From contig JAJVHU010000008.1 of the NCBI GenBank assembly GCA_022072505.1, positions 189,334-253,333 on the forward strand: a stretch of DNA of 64,000 nucleotides, read 5' to 3'. Position numbers and translations under genes: made by a program. This stretch comes from Phycisphaerae bacterium. Lineage in GTDB: Bacteria; Planctomycetota; Phycisphaerae; UBA1845. Shown here piece after piece: positions 1-7,908 of the stretch; within the stretch, counting starts at the first letter, position 1; the number at the start of each line of letters is the position of its first letter. The notes beneath the pieces are model-generated. The model made no database searches. It was not told the DNA's origin and worked only from the letters and a program-made list of their open reading frames with translations.

Positions 1-56
1 GTTGCCCGCACACCGCATTTCCAATGCGGTCCCTTCAGCCACTCGGACACCGCTCC
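1..56 (-). tRNA. tRNA-Ser(GGA), 3' part cut off by the window edge
   Basis: On the minus strand the sequence from 56 downward reads as the 5' two thirds of a serine tRNA. The acceptor strand is GGAGCGG, the D-arm region is TCCGAGTGGCTGAAGGGA, and the anticodon arm has stem CCGCA/TGCGG around loop TTGGAAA, giving anticodon GGA. The long variable arm typical of tRNA-Ser begins (TGTGCGGGCAAC) before the window ends. The T arm and 3' acceptor strand lie outside. Confidence 0.93.
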
Positions 57-90
57 TGCGGGAACATGATCCGCACGCGGATCGAAGGTG

Positions 91-118
91 ATCGTACTCC
101 GCCGTGGAAACCCGTCAA
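91..118 (-). promoter_or_regulatory. Promoter for tRNA-Ser
   Basis: On the minus strand a -35 box TTGACG (118..113) is separated by 16 bp from a -10 box TACGAT (96..91). Transcription would start near 84, about 28 nt before the mature tRNA 5' end. The tRNA-Glu promoter in this window has the same 16-bp spacing. Confidence 0.6.
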
Positions 119-226
119 AACGCCGGTTCCGGCGCCGTCGCGCTTCAGGTCGTTCACCAGAACACGCACCCTGCCGAACTGCGGACGCCCGAATGCGGCA
201 TCCGGAATCCTGCGATGCGCGCAGGC

Positions 227-1483
227 CTACGTCCGGGCGACGAGGCCTTTGACCGCGCGCTGAAGGTCGCCGACGCGGTTCGTCTCTTCCCACGTCAGCC
301 CCGCTCCGGTCCGACCGAAATGCCCGTAACGGGCCGTGGACAGGTAGATCGGCCGCTTCAGCTTCAGGTACTCGATGATCCCGCGCGGCGTCAGCGGTCT
401 GAACACGGTGCGGATCACTTCCGTCAGCGTCTCGTCGGGAATGTCGCTGGTCCCGAAGGTGTCGACGCGGATGCTGACCGGTTCGGCCACGCCGATCGCG
501 TAGGCGAGTTGAATCTCGCAGCGTCGGGCGAGCTTCGCCGCGACGACGTTCTTCGCAATGTGACGCGCCATGTAGGCGGCCGACCGGTCCACCTTGCTGG
601 CGTCCTTTCCGGAGAACGCGCCGCCGCCGTGGCGTCCCCAGCCGCCGTAAGTGTCGACGATGATCTTGCGCCCGGTCAGCCCCGCGTCGCCGTGCGGTCC
701 GCCGATGATGAAGCGCCCGGTCGGATTGATGTGAAACTCGATGTCGTCCGACCACAGCGACGGACATTCGCGCTGCACGACCGGACGGATGACCTCCTGA
801 ATGAGGGTGCGACGGGCGCCCTCGCTCATGTGCGCTTCCGGATTGTTCGGAGCATCCAGCGCCTCCTCGGTGTGCTGCGTCGAGAGCACGATCGCGCGCA
901 GACCGACGGGCTGATCATCCTGATACTCGACGGAGACCTGGCTCTTCGCGTCCGGGCGCAGCCACTTGATGACGCCTTTTTCGCGCAGCTCGGTGATGCG
1001 GGCGAGGATCTGTCGGGCGAGGTGGATCGGCATCGGCATCAGACCGCTGGTCTCGTCGCAGGCGTAACCGAACATCAACCCCTGGTCGCCCGCGCCCTGC
1101 TCTTTCTGCATCGCGCTGTCGCCGGTGACGCCGCGGCTGATGTCCGCCGACTGACTGTGAAGCGCGCGGAGCACGGCGCAGCTTCGGTAGTCGAAACCCG
1201 TCGTGGGGTCGTCGTAGCCGATCTCGCGCACCGTCCGTCGGGCGGTGTCCTCAACATTCGAGAGCGCCTTCTCCGCCGCCTGATTATGAACCGTCACCTC
1301 GCCCGCGAGCACGATCAGACCGGTCGTCACGAGCGTTTCGACGGCGACCCGGGCTTCCGGATCGTGCTCGAGGAGGCTGTCGAGGATCGCGTCGGATATC
1401 TGGTCCGCGACCTTGTCCGGGTGTCCCATCGAGACGGATTCGGAAGAAAAACAGAATGATCCGCCGCCGCATGATCCCTTCAT
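227..1483 (-). CDS. metK: S-adenosylmethionine synthetase
   Basis: Makes S-adenosylmethionine from methionine and ATP in the cytoplasm. The 418-residue protein has the family landmarks in order: an N-terminal [18 protein letters not shown] segment (ATP/metal site), the [12 protein letters not shown] signature, and the glycine-rich [19 protein letters not shown] motif. Start: the frame stays open 13 codons further upstream, but the ATG at 1483 has AGGAG 8 nt before it and is chosen. The N-terminus [20 protein letters not shown] has a short Gly/Ser/Cys-rich extension before the conserved core. It is a single-gene unit followed by tRNA-Ser on the same strand. No SAM riboswitch fold was recognised in the upstream region. 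Confidence 0.97.
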   Translation of the reverse strand: MKGSCGGGSFCFSSESVSMGHPDKVADQISDAILDSLLEHDPEARVAVETLVTTGLIVLAGEVTVHNQAAEKALSNVEDTARRTVREIGYDDPTTGFDYRSCAVLRALHSQSADISRGVTGDSAMQKEQGAGDQGLMFGYACDETSGLMPMPIHLARQILARITELREKGVIKWLRPDAKSQVSVEYQDDQPVGLRAIVLSTQHTEEALDAPNNPEAHMSEGARRTLIQEVIRPVVQRECPSLWSDDIEFHINPTGRFIIGGPHGDAGLTGRKIIVDTYGGWGRHGGGAFSGKDASKVDRSAAYMARHIAKNVVAAKLARRCEIQLAYAIGVAEPVSIRVDTFGTSDIPDETLTEVIRTVFRPLTPRGIIEYLKLKRPIYLSTARYGHFGRTGAGLTWEETNRVGDLQRAVKGLVART

Positions 1484-2015
1484 GCCAGGTTCTCCTGCCG
1501 CGCCTCGGACCTCGGTCCGCACGCGCGGATAACGCTTAAGGCCGCCGCCGATGCACCGCGCGATTACGGCAGCCTCTCCCGAATATCGACGCCTCGCCGG
1601 GCGCTGCGCCAGTCGGGCATCCTAACCGCACCGCCGAGTCCGCAAAAGCGGTCGGTCCGAGGCAATTTGTTGCAGGGCACGCCGCCGGAACGTCCAAGTG
1701 AGCGAGCCTGTCCGTAGCGGCGGCGGAGCGACCCTTGCCGGCAAACGCGGCTTTCGGCGGACCCGGAGCGCGCCGTGAGAACCGGGGCGAACGACCGGCG
1801 CGGCAGGTCTTGCGCGGGTCGCCTCGCCGCATTACGATGTCGCGCGCGGAGCCTCGGAGGCGGCGCGAGACGGCGCGGCGGCTCCGCGCGTCCCGGAACG
1901 CGGGTCACGGATCCTCACGCGCCCGGAAGTCCGCGAGAGGTTTCCCGGCTGAAAACGTCGCCATCGAACGTCCGCAAGGCCGGCGGCGAAACTTATCGGG
2001 TGGTCGTGCTTCTCA
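1484..2015. other. Intergenic region between divergent metK and sigma factor genes
   Basis: These 532 bp separate two divergent genes. It is GC-rich with short open frames in several phases, none with a convincing ribosome binding site or recognisable protein. The metK Shine-Dalgarno sequence lies at its left end. No riboswitch, RNA gene or repeat was recognised. Confidence 0.5.
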
Positions 2016-2657
2016 ATGTCTAACCCGTCGCATGAATCCGTGTCTTATTCCGTGAAGTCGGAGGCGCCGGGGGACAGCGACGCGGTGGCGGAAGCACAGG
2101 AGGCGATCTGGGTTCAAGCCGCTCAGGGAGGCGATCCGGCGGCGTTCAGCCGGCTGGTGCGGACGTACGAGCGTCAGGCCGTGGCGGTGGCGTACCGGTT
2201 TCTCGGTAACGCGGCGGATGCCGCGGACGTGGCGCAGGAAGCGTTCCTGCGGGCGTTCCGGAAACTGGATCAACTGGATGACGGGGCGAGGTTCCGGTCG
2301 TGGTTGATGCGGATCGTCACGAATCTCTCGCTGAACTTCCGGCGAGGCAGAAAGCGGAGCGAGGCGGCCCAGCTCGAGGACGCCTTCGAACCGGAGGCGC
2401 CGGGAGACTGGAAAGCGTCGGGAGGAGGCGGTTGGGCGGACCGGTCGGCGTCTTCGGATGAGCTGAAGGCGCGGATCGACGGGGCGATCCGAACCCTGCC
2501 GGAGAATCAGCGTGCGGCGCTGATCCTTTTCAGCATCGAAGGGCTGCCGCAGAAGGACGTGGCGGAAATCCTCGGGTGCAGCGTCGAGCTGGTGAAGTGG
2601 AACGTGTTTCAGGCGCGGAAGAAGCTGAAGGAATTGCTGGCGGACATGATCGGATGA
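2016..2657 (+). CDS. ECF-type RNA polymerase sigma-70 factor
   Basis: Directs RNA polymerase to a specific promoter set. The 213-residue protein has sigma region 2 at about residues 30-115 (FSRLVRTYERQAVAVAYRFL, then DVAQEAFLRAFRKL and FRSWLMRIVTNLSLNFRR) and sigma region 4 at about 155-210 (LPENQRAALILFSIEGLPQK, then DVAEILGCSVELVKWNVFQA). The linker is acidic and there is no region 1 or 3, as in extracytoplasmic-function factors. No strong Shine-Dalgarno sequence precedes the ATG. The next gene, 29 nt downstream, encodes a single-span membrane protein resembling an anti-sigma factor, so the pair probably forms a membrane stress-sensing module. The regulon cannot be read from the sequence. 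Confidence 0.93.
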   Translation: MSNPSHESVSYSVKSEAPGDSDAVAEAQEAIWVQAAQGGDPAAFSRLVRTYERQAVAVAYRFLGNAADAADVAQEAFLRAFRKLDQLDDGARFRSWLMRIVTNLSLNFRRGRKRSEAAQLEDAFEPEAPGDWKASGGGGWADRSASSDELKARIDGAIRTLPENQRAALILFSIEGLPQKDVAEILGCSVELVKWNVFQARKKLKELLADMIG

Positions 2658-2686
2658 CGCCCGAGGCGGCGGAGTAGGAGCGTGCG

Positions 2687-3274
2687 GTGAAAAAGCCTGA
2701 AAGACAACCCGAGCCGGATTTCACGGATCCGGAATTCCTGATCAGCCGTGTGCTCGACGATGATGCGACGCCGCATGAACGGCGCGAGCTGGAAGCGCGG
2801 ATGCAGTCCGACTCCGATCTTCATCGCGAGCACGAAAGCTACCGGAAGCTGGACGACTTGCTGGATCGGTGGGCGGCGGACGAGCCTCGCGTCGACTGGA
2901 CGAAGTTTCACGCGACGGTGATGGCGGAAGCGCGCGGACGCGCCGGTGCGGCGAGGCGTCAGCGCCTGATGTTCCGCATCGCTGGTCCGGTCGCGGCGGC
3001 GGCGGCGGTCCTGTTGCTGGTCTGGCCGGGGACGAGGGTTCCGAGCGGGCCGGGAGGGTCGGGTCGGGCCTACCTCCACGTTCAGATCCGGGCGCCGGTC
3101 GCCCCCGTCGCGCTGATGACTGCGGACGCGGCGCCGGCGATTCACGTGGCGTTCGCGCGGGATCGGAAGGTGGAGCTGCCGCCGCCGGCGCCGCCGAAGA
3201 TGATGATCGGTCTGGTGGAGCGCGCGGACTCGGGCGGAGGGGTGGAGATCGAGGAGGCGCTGGGAACGTTCTAA
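2687..3274 (+). CDS. Probable membrane-anchored anti-sigma factor
   Basis: A 195-residue protein starting with GTG, chosen because GGAGTAGGAG ends 6 nt upstream. The N-terminal 75 residues are charged and cytoplasmic (FLISRVLDDDATPHERRELE, HREHESYRKLDDLL), typical of zinc-free anti-sigma domains; there is no HxxxCxxC motif. One transmembrane segment follows at about residues 97-114 (IAGPVAAAAAVLLLVWPG). The remaining 80 residues are periplasmic, with no recognised domain and a Pro-rich stretch. It is cotranscribed with the sigma factor. The function is inferred from topology and position. Confidence 0.7.
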   Translation: MKKPERQPEPDFTDPEFLISRVLDDDATPHERRELEARMQSDSDLHREHESYRKLDDLLDRWAADEPRVDWTKFHATVMAEARGRAGAARRQRLMFRIAGPVAAAAAVLLLVWPGTRVPSGPGGSGRAYLHVQIRAPVAPVALMTADAAPAIHVAFARDRKVELPPPAPPKMMIGLVERADSGGGVEIEEALGTF

Positions 3275-3300
3275 GCAGAACCGCAGAAGCATCGACCCGA

Positions 3301-3352
3301 GCCGCGCGGCTTTAGCCCGCGCGAAGCATCGCGCGGGGTAAACCCCGCGGCT
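3301..3352. repeat. Imperfect long inverted repeat
   Basis: A left arm beginning GCCGCGCGGCTTTAGCCCGC (3301-3324) is nearly complementary to the segment ending at about 3352, with the apex near AAGCA. The inner arms CCCGCGCGA/TCGCGCGGG are perfect. There is no T-run, so it is not a classic intrinsic terminator. It sits 27 nt after the anti-sigma gene and may be a dispersed REP-like element or a transcript-end hairpin. Confidence 0.6.
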
Positions 3353-3494
3353 CGGCGCGGGTCATTCATGCTGCGTTCCTAGCTTCGGGATGTCGGCAGG
3401 GGTCGCCCAGGCGGGAGCGGGTGCGTTCGAGGTGGGACGATCGAGGCGAGATCGGGCGCCGTCTGACGGAAGTCGTGACGGCAGGAGGGTTCGG

Positions 3495-4601
3495 ATGATG
3501 TGGACGATGTTGATAGCCTGGATGATCACCCTTCCTGGGGCGGCGCAGGAGCGGGCCGACATGCAGGGGCTGCTGCAGGCCGTGCTTGATCAGCCGGCGA
3601 AGCTCTCGCTGACGGACATCAAGCTGGCGGACCTGATCGCGGTGCTCGAGCAGGAGACGGGCGTGGCGGTGCGGATGTCGCCGGACGTGATGTCGATGCT
3701 GCCGCACGGACCGGAGACGTTGTTCACGCAGGCGGAGTTCGGCAACGTGCCGCTGCGCGAGGGCCTCGCCGGGTTGTTCGCGGAGCTGGGCATGACGCTT
3801 GAGGTGCGCCGCGATCATGTCGAAGTCGTGCCGACCGCGGGACTGTTGCGGATCGGGCGGCGGGCGACGTGGGAGGAACTGGACGCGCTTCGTCAGGTCG
3901 CCGCTCTTCAGCCGGGCCTGAACGACGCGGACGTCGAGCCGCTTCGGGGGAGGATTCAGTTCCGCGTTCCGCAGCGCGAGCCCTGGGAGGCGCTGGCGGC
4001 CCGGATGCGCGAGGTCGGGGCGGGCGCCGGCGACGAAGTGCTCGAGATCGCATGCGGCAAGCTGGGGTGGAGTTGGTATCCGGAGGGGTCGAAGATCGTC
4101 GTGGTGCCGCGCTCCGATCAGTTCGCCCGGCAGTTGCAGCGCGTCGTGACGGTGCGGTCGCAGCGCAGGCCCTTTGCTGAGACCCTCGATCAGGTCTCCG
4201 CGCAGTGCGGCGTGCCGATCATCGTCGATCCGGGGGCGCTGTCGGCGCTGTCGCCGGATGCCCGTCAGCGGTTTGTTTTCAGCTCGGAAGGCTACGCAGC
4301 CGGCGACGTTCTGAATGCGATCGCGGCGCAGGCGCGGCTGAGCTACCTCATCGGCGACGAGGGCATCGTTTTCTACGACCCTGCCTCAGGCACGCAGCGT
4401 GTTCCGCCTGCGGGCAACGGCGCCCGCAGCGCGTCGAGCAGCGACCCGGTTGTCGGACTGGTTCCGGTGACGATCGGACCGGGCGCGGTCATTCATCTGC
4501 TCGTGCGCGAGTCGGATCTGCCGCCGGACGTGATCGAAGAACTGAAGAACCGCAAGGCCCAGGTCGTCGAGACGATCCGGTCGTCGCTGAAGCAGCCGTA
4601 A
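3495..4601 (+). CDS. Exported protein with two STN (secretin/TonB N-terminal) type domains
   Basis: A 368-residue protein with a short signal peptide (MMWTMLIAWMITLPGAAQ). The frame is open further upstream, but the ATG at 3495 has AGGAGG with ideal 6-nt spacing. Two STN-like beta-alpha-beta units are visible. The first, at about residues 36-95, runs from LSLTDIKLADLIAVLEQETG to LREGLAGLFAELGMTLEV. The second, at about 235-300, runs from FAETLDQVSAQCGVPIIVDP through VLNAIAAQARLSYLIGDEGI. STN domains occur at the periplasmic N-termini of secretins and TonB-dependent transducers. No secretin barrel or TonB receptor follows, so this is a stand-alone periplasmic protein. It lies downstream of the sigma/anti-sigma pair and could feed a signal to it, but that is inference. 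Confidence 0.7.
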   Translation: MMWTMLIAWMITLPGAAQERADMQGLLQAVLDQPAKLSLTDIKLADLIAVLEQETGVAVRMSPDVMSMLPHGPETLFTQAEFGNVPLREGLAGLFAELGMTLEVRRDHVEVVPTAGLLRIGRRATWEELDALRQVAALQPGLNDADVEPLRGRIQFRVPQREPWEALAARMREVGAGAGDEVLEIACGKLGWSWYPEGSKIVVVPRSDQFARQLQRVVTVRSQRRPFAETLDQVSAQCGVPIIVDPGALSALSPDARQRFVFSSEGYAAGDVLNAIAAQARLSYLIGDEGIVFYDPASGTQRVPPAGNGARSASSSDPVVGLVPVTIGPGAVIHLLVRESDLPPDVIEELKNRKAQVVETIRSSLKQP

Positions 4602-4648
4602 CGCCGCCGTGGCCGCGACCGTCCCGAGCGATCCGTCGCCACGTGCCG

Positions 4649-5698
4649 TCAGATCCGGGTGATGTGGCAGGGGTGGCGGCGCATGTGCGCTTCCAGGTTG
4701 GCGACGTACTGCGCCATCGCCCGACGAACACAGTCGCCCTCGTCTCCTCCCTGCTGCGGATCGTGCAGGGGTCCGTGAAACTCGATCGTGTAGCGAAAGT
4801 CCCGCCCGGGCACGACGAACGCCTGAAGGATCGGCACGCCGCAGCGGACGGCGACGTGCAGCGGACCGGTCAGGAACTCCCGCCGACGCCCGAAGACCGT
4901 GACGTCCTGCGTGCGCAGGTGCGCGCGGCGGACGCGGGCGACGTCGAGGGCGCTGCCCAACACGTACCCTTCCTCCAGGCAGCGGAAAATCACCCGCGGG
5001 TAAGCCCCGGAGAAAAACACTCTCATCCGGGAAAAGCCGCTGTCGCCGCGATCCAGCCGGCGCTGAACGTAGCGCGTCAGCCCGCTCTCGTTCGGATCCC
5101 GCACCGCCGCCATCCGGTACCCGATCCGCGACAGGAACATCCCGCCGATCTGATACGGCCCCACGTGGGACATTGCGATGTACACCCCCTTGCCGCGGGC
5201 GAGCGCCGCATCGAGCAACTCCTTCCGGACAAACCGGAACAGATCTTCAAGGCGCTCGCGCGGAAGGACGTCGAAGAGGAGGAAAAAGAGCTTGTTGCAC
5301 CGGTTGTACCCAACCCACTCCCGCGAGGCGCGCTTCAGATCGGCCGGGGCGATCCCCTCCGGGAACATCTCGCGGACCGCCTGACGGAAACGGCGGCGGC
5401 GCTTGTAATTGATCGCCCACTCCAGCGCGGCGAACGCCTGCCCGAAACGGAATACGCCCGCCGGACCGACGACCCGCACCAGCCCCGAAAGCACCGCGTG
5501 AACGCAGTCGAAACTGATGCGCTCCCACGCGGTGAGGTCGTTGGTCGTGTGATCCCGGACATCCGGCGCATCCGAAGATCGTGACACGAGGCCGTCGCCT
5601 CCGACCGGCGCCGCGTCCGCTGCTGCGTCCGCCGGCAACACCGGGGACGACGCCCGTCGTCGACCCGTGGCCGTCTCCTCTTTGTGCCCGGAAATCAT
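4649..5698 (-). CDS. LpxL/HtrB-family lysophospholipid or lipid A acyltransferase
   Basis: A 349-residue member of the bacterial lipid A biosynthesis acyltransferase family, acting at the inner-membrane cytoplasmic face. The conserved core starts near residue 58 (AWERISFDCVHAVLSGLVRV). The catalytic-site segment is YIAMSHVGPYQIGG (H178), and the later block FFSGAYPRVIFRCLEEG...FGRRREFLTGPLHVAVRCGVP matches the family. The usual catalytic H-x4-D/E pair reads H-x4-Q here (H178, Q183). About 55 N-terminal residues are poorly conserved, and the ATG at 5698 has no Shine-Dalgarno sequence, so the true start may be internal. It is divergent from the metallo-hydrolase gene. It probably acylates a lipid carrier; the substrate is unknown. 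Confidence 0.75.
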   Translation of the reverse strand: MISGHKEETATGRRRASSPVLPADAAADAAPVGGDGLVSRSSDAPDVRDHTTNDLTAWERISFDCVHAVLSGLVRVVGPAGVFRFGQAFAALEWAINYKRRRRFRQAVREMFPEGIAPADLKRASREWVGYNRCNKLFFLLFDVLPRERLEDLFRFVRKELLDAALARGKGVYIAMSHVGPYQIGGMFLSRIGYRMAAVRDPNESGLTRYVQRRLDRGDSGFSRMRVFFSGAYPRVIFRCLEEGYVLGSALDVARVRRAHLRTQDVTVFGRRREFLTGPLHVAVRCGVPILQAFVVPGRDFRYTIEFHGPLHDPQQGGDEGDCVRRAMAQYVANLEAHMRRHPCHITRI

Positions 5699-5774
5699 CG
5701 TGCGTGCGTCGCGCCACCTTGTGCGTCGCCGGGTTCCGAGGAGGGCGCGGCGTGGCCGTCGGCGCGGTCCCGGC

Positions 5775-5780
5775 TACACT
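5775..5780 (+). promoter_or_regulatory. -10 hexamer immediately before the MBL-hydrolase start
   Basis: TACACT ends 6 nt before the ATG at 5787, which would place transcription initiation at or next to the start codon. No good -35 box is seen 17 bp upstream (GTGGCC). It is grouped with the stronger leaderless promoters in this window. Confidence 0.4.
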
Positions 5781-5786
5781 GGCGAC

Positions 5787-6653
5787 ATGCTACGCGTCGG
5801 CGACTTTGAAATCCACTCCGTCCTCAACGGGACGATGCGCCTCGACGGCGGCGCGATGTTCGGCGTCGTGCCGAAGGTGCTCTGGCAGCGCAAGCAGGAG
5901 GTCGACGACCTGAACCGGATTCTCCTGGCGACGCGAACGCTCATCGCGCTGAACCGCCGGGCGGGGTCGGTGATCGTCGTGGATACCGGAACCGGGTCGA
6001 AGTGGCCCGCCGACGAAGCTGAGCGCTACGGCATTGCCCCGAGCCCGGCGGCGGTGGACGACCGGCTGCGCGACCTCGGTCTTCAAGCCGCCGAGGTGAC
6101 CGACGTGATCGTCACGCACCTGCACTTCGATCACAACGGCGGCGTCACGGACTGGGCGGACGCCGGGAAGTCGCACACGCGCCTGCACTACCCGAAGGCA
6201 AGACACTGGATGCACCGGCGGCACTGGGAGCACGCTCACCGTCCGACGCTGAAAGATCGCGCGTCGTTCCTCGCCCGGGATTACGCCGCGCTGGAGGCGC
6301 CCGGCGCACTGACGTTCGTCGAACGAGAGGAGGATCGAGCGCCGTGCGCGGGCGTCACCTGGTTCGTGTCCGACGGTCACACCCGGGCGCAGCTCCTGCC
6401 GGTGTTTCACGGGGAGGGCGGCCCGCTGATCTTCACCGGCGACGTCGTTCCGACCGCGGCGCATCTGCCCGTCCCCTGGGTGATGGCGTACGATCTCGAA
6501 CCGCTCGTGACGATGCGGGAGAAAGAGGCGGTCTACGCGCGATGCCGCCGCGAGGGGCTCAAGCTCGCCTTCCCGCACGATCCTCACATCGCCGGGGTTG
6601 AACTCGAACCCGCGGCGGACAAACCCATCATCGCCCGGACCCTCGAACTCTGA
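5787..6653 (+). CDS. Metallo-beta-lactamase-fold hydrolase
   Basis: A 288-residue cytoplasmic hydrolase of the lactonase-like metallo-beta-lactamase group. The dinuclear metal motif HLHFDH is at residues 111-116 (H111, H113, D115, H116). A downstream metal-ligand histidine is likely in VFHGEGGPLIFTGDVVPTAA, whose Asp can bridge the metals. A final His is in FPHDPHIAG. The frame is open 40 codons further upstream, but the product starts convincingly at MLRVGDFEIHSVLNG, directly after a -10-like hexamer. The substrate is not identifiable; N-acyl homoserine lactonases and other ester hydrolases share this arrangement. Confidence 0.85.
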   Translation: MLRVGDFEIHSVLNGTMRLDGGAMFGVVPKVLWQRKQEVDDLNRILLATRTLIALNRRAGSVIVVDTGTGSKWPADEAERYGIAPSPAAVDDRLRDLGLQAAEVTDVIVTHLHFDHNGGVTDWADAGKSHTRLHYPKARHWMHRRHWEHAHRPTLKDRASFLARDYAALEAPGALTFVEREEDRAPCAGVTWFVSDGHTRAQLLPVFHGEGGPLIFTGDVVPTAAHLPVPWVMAYDLEPLVTMREKEAVYARCRREGLKLAFPHDPHIAGVELEPAADKPIIARTLEL

Positions 6654-6694
6654 GGCGTTGCGGCGCGGCCGTCGGCATCCGCCTTCGGGAGCGC

Positions 6695-7813
6695 TCAGCG
6701 GGCGCGGCTTCCGTAAAACTCGTGGATCGCGCCTGCGACCCTGCGGATTTCCTCCTCGGTAAGCATCGGATGCACCGGCAGCGAAAGCACGCGACGGCTC
6801 GCCGCTTCGGCGACCGGAAAGTCCTCCGTCCGGCACTTCAGGGGCGCAAAGCAAGGCTGTCGATGCAGCGGGACAGGGTAGTACACGGCCGTGCCGATGT
6901 CCCGCTCCTTCAGGAACGTCATCAACTCGTCACGGCGGTCGCAGTCGATCGTGTACTGGTGGTAGACGTGGGTGTTTCCCGGCGCAACCGCGGGCGTGCG
7001 GACCGGCGCACCCTTGAGCAGGGCGTCGTAAAGCGCCGCGGATTCCTGCCGCTGGCGCGTGAACTTCTCCCAGTGCGGGAGCTTCACGAGGAGGATCGCG
7101 GCCTTGAGCGTGTCGAGGCGGAAGTTCCCGCCGACGAACTCGTGCAGGTATTGCTGCGACTGCCCGTGATTGCGGAGCTGGCGGCAGCGCGCCGCCAGCG
7201 CCGCGTCCCGCGTGAGGATCATGCCGCCCTCGCCGAATCCGCCGAGGTTCTTCGTCGGGTAGAACGACAGGCACCCGAGTTCGCCCATCCCTCCGGCGAC
7301 GTCGCCGTTGAAGCGGGCGCCGATCGCCTGCGCCGCGTCCTCGAGCACGAAAAGACGGCGCTCGCGGGCGACCGCAAGCAGGTCGGACATCGCGGCGCAC
7401 TGTCCGTAAAGATGAACCGGGATGATCCCCCTCGTGCGCGGCGTCAGCGCCGCCCGGACCCGCGCCGGGTCGAGGCAGAACGTCGCCGGATCGATGTCCA
7501 CGAAGACGGGCTTTGCGCCGAGGCGATGCACGCAGCCCGCGGTGGCGAAGAAGGTGAAGGTCGGAACGATCACCTCGTCGCCCGCGCCGACGCCCAGCGC
7601 CATCAAGGCGCAGAGCAGGGCGTCCGTGCCGTTGCTGACGGCGACGGCTTCGGCGACGCCCAGCTTCGCGGCGACCTGGCGCTCCAGCTCGGCGATGTCC
7701 GGACCGCCGATGAACTGCTGGCTTTCGAGGACGCGGTGGACGGCGGACTTCACCTGCTCGCCGAAGAGGGCGAACTCTGCACGTAAGTCGAGCATGTTGA
7801 TCGGTTTCTTCAT
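6695..7813 (-). CDS. DegT/DnrJ/EryC1/StrS-family aminotransferase
   Basis: A PLP-dependent sugar aminotransferase that transfers an amino group to a nucleotide-linked keto-sugar. The 372-residue protein has the family features: SNGTDALLCALMALGVGAGD, GDEVIVPTFTFFATA, VLEDAAQAIGA, and the Schiff-base lysine in SFYPTKNLGGFGEGG (K188). The C-terminal half carries HVYHQYTI and TAVYYPVPLHRQ, close to enzymes making amino sugars for O-antigen or capsule. It is the last gene of the exopolysaccharide operon, 95 nt after the tyrosine autokinase gene, and probably supplies an amino sugar to the polymer. Confidence 0.93.
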   Translation of the reverse strand: MKKPINMLDLRAEFALFGEQVKSAVHRVLESQQFIGGPDIAELERQVAAKLGVAEAVAVSNGTDALLCALMALGVGAGDEVIVPTFTFFATAGCVHRLGAKPVFVDIDPATFCLDPARVRAALTPRTRGIIPVHLYGQCAAMSDLLAVARERRLFVLEDAAQAIGARFNGDVAGGMGELGCLSFYPTKNLGGFGEGGMILTRDAALAARCRQLRNHGQSQQYLHEFVGGNFRLDTLKAAILLVKLPHWEKFTRQRQESAALYDALLKGAPVRTPAVAPGNTHVYHQYTIDCDRRDELMTFLKERDIGTAVYYPVPLHRQPCFAPLKCRTEDFPVAEAASRRVLSLPVHPMLTEEEIRRVAGAIHEFYGSRAR

Positions 7814-7908
7814 GTGTTCGGACGCCGTCCGCGGACCGCGCGGATCGGTTACGTGACGCTTCTTGCAGCGAAAGCAAGCGCGACGAAGCAGGTCTGTCCC
7901 GCGAACCG

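Noticed and set aside
104..1459. Plus-strand open frame opposite metK
   Set aside because: No family match and shadow composition; the metK motifs are unambiguous on the minus strand.
1484..2015. Possible SAM-responsive riboswitch upstream of metK
   Set aside because: No core consensus of the known SAM or SAH riboswitch classes was recognised.
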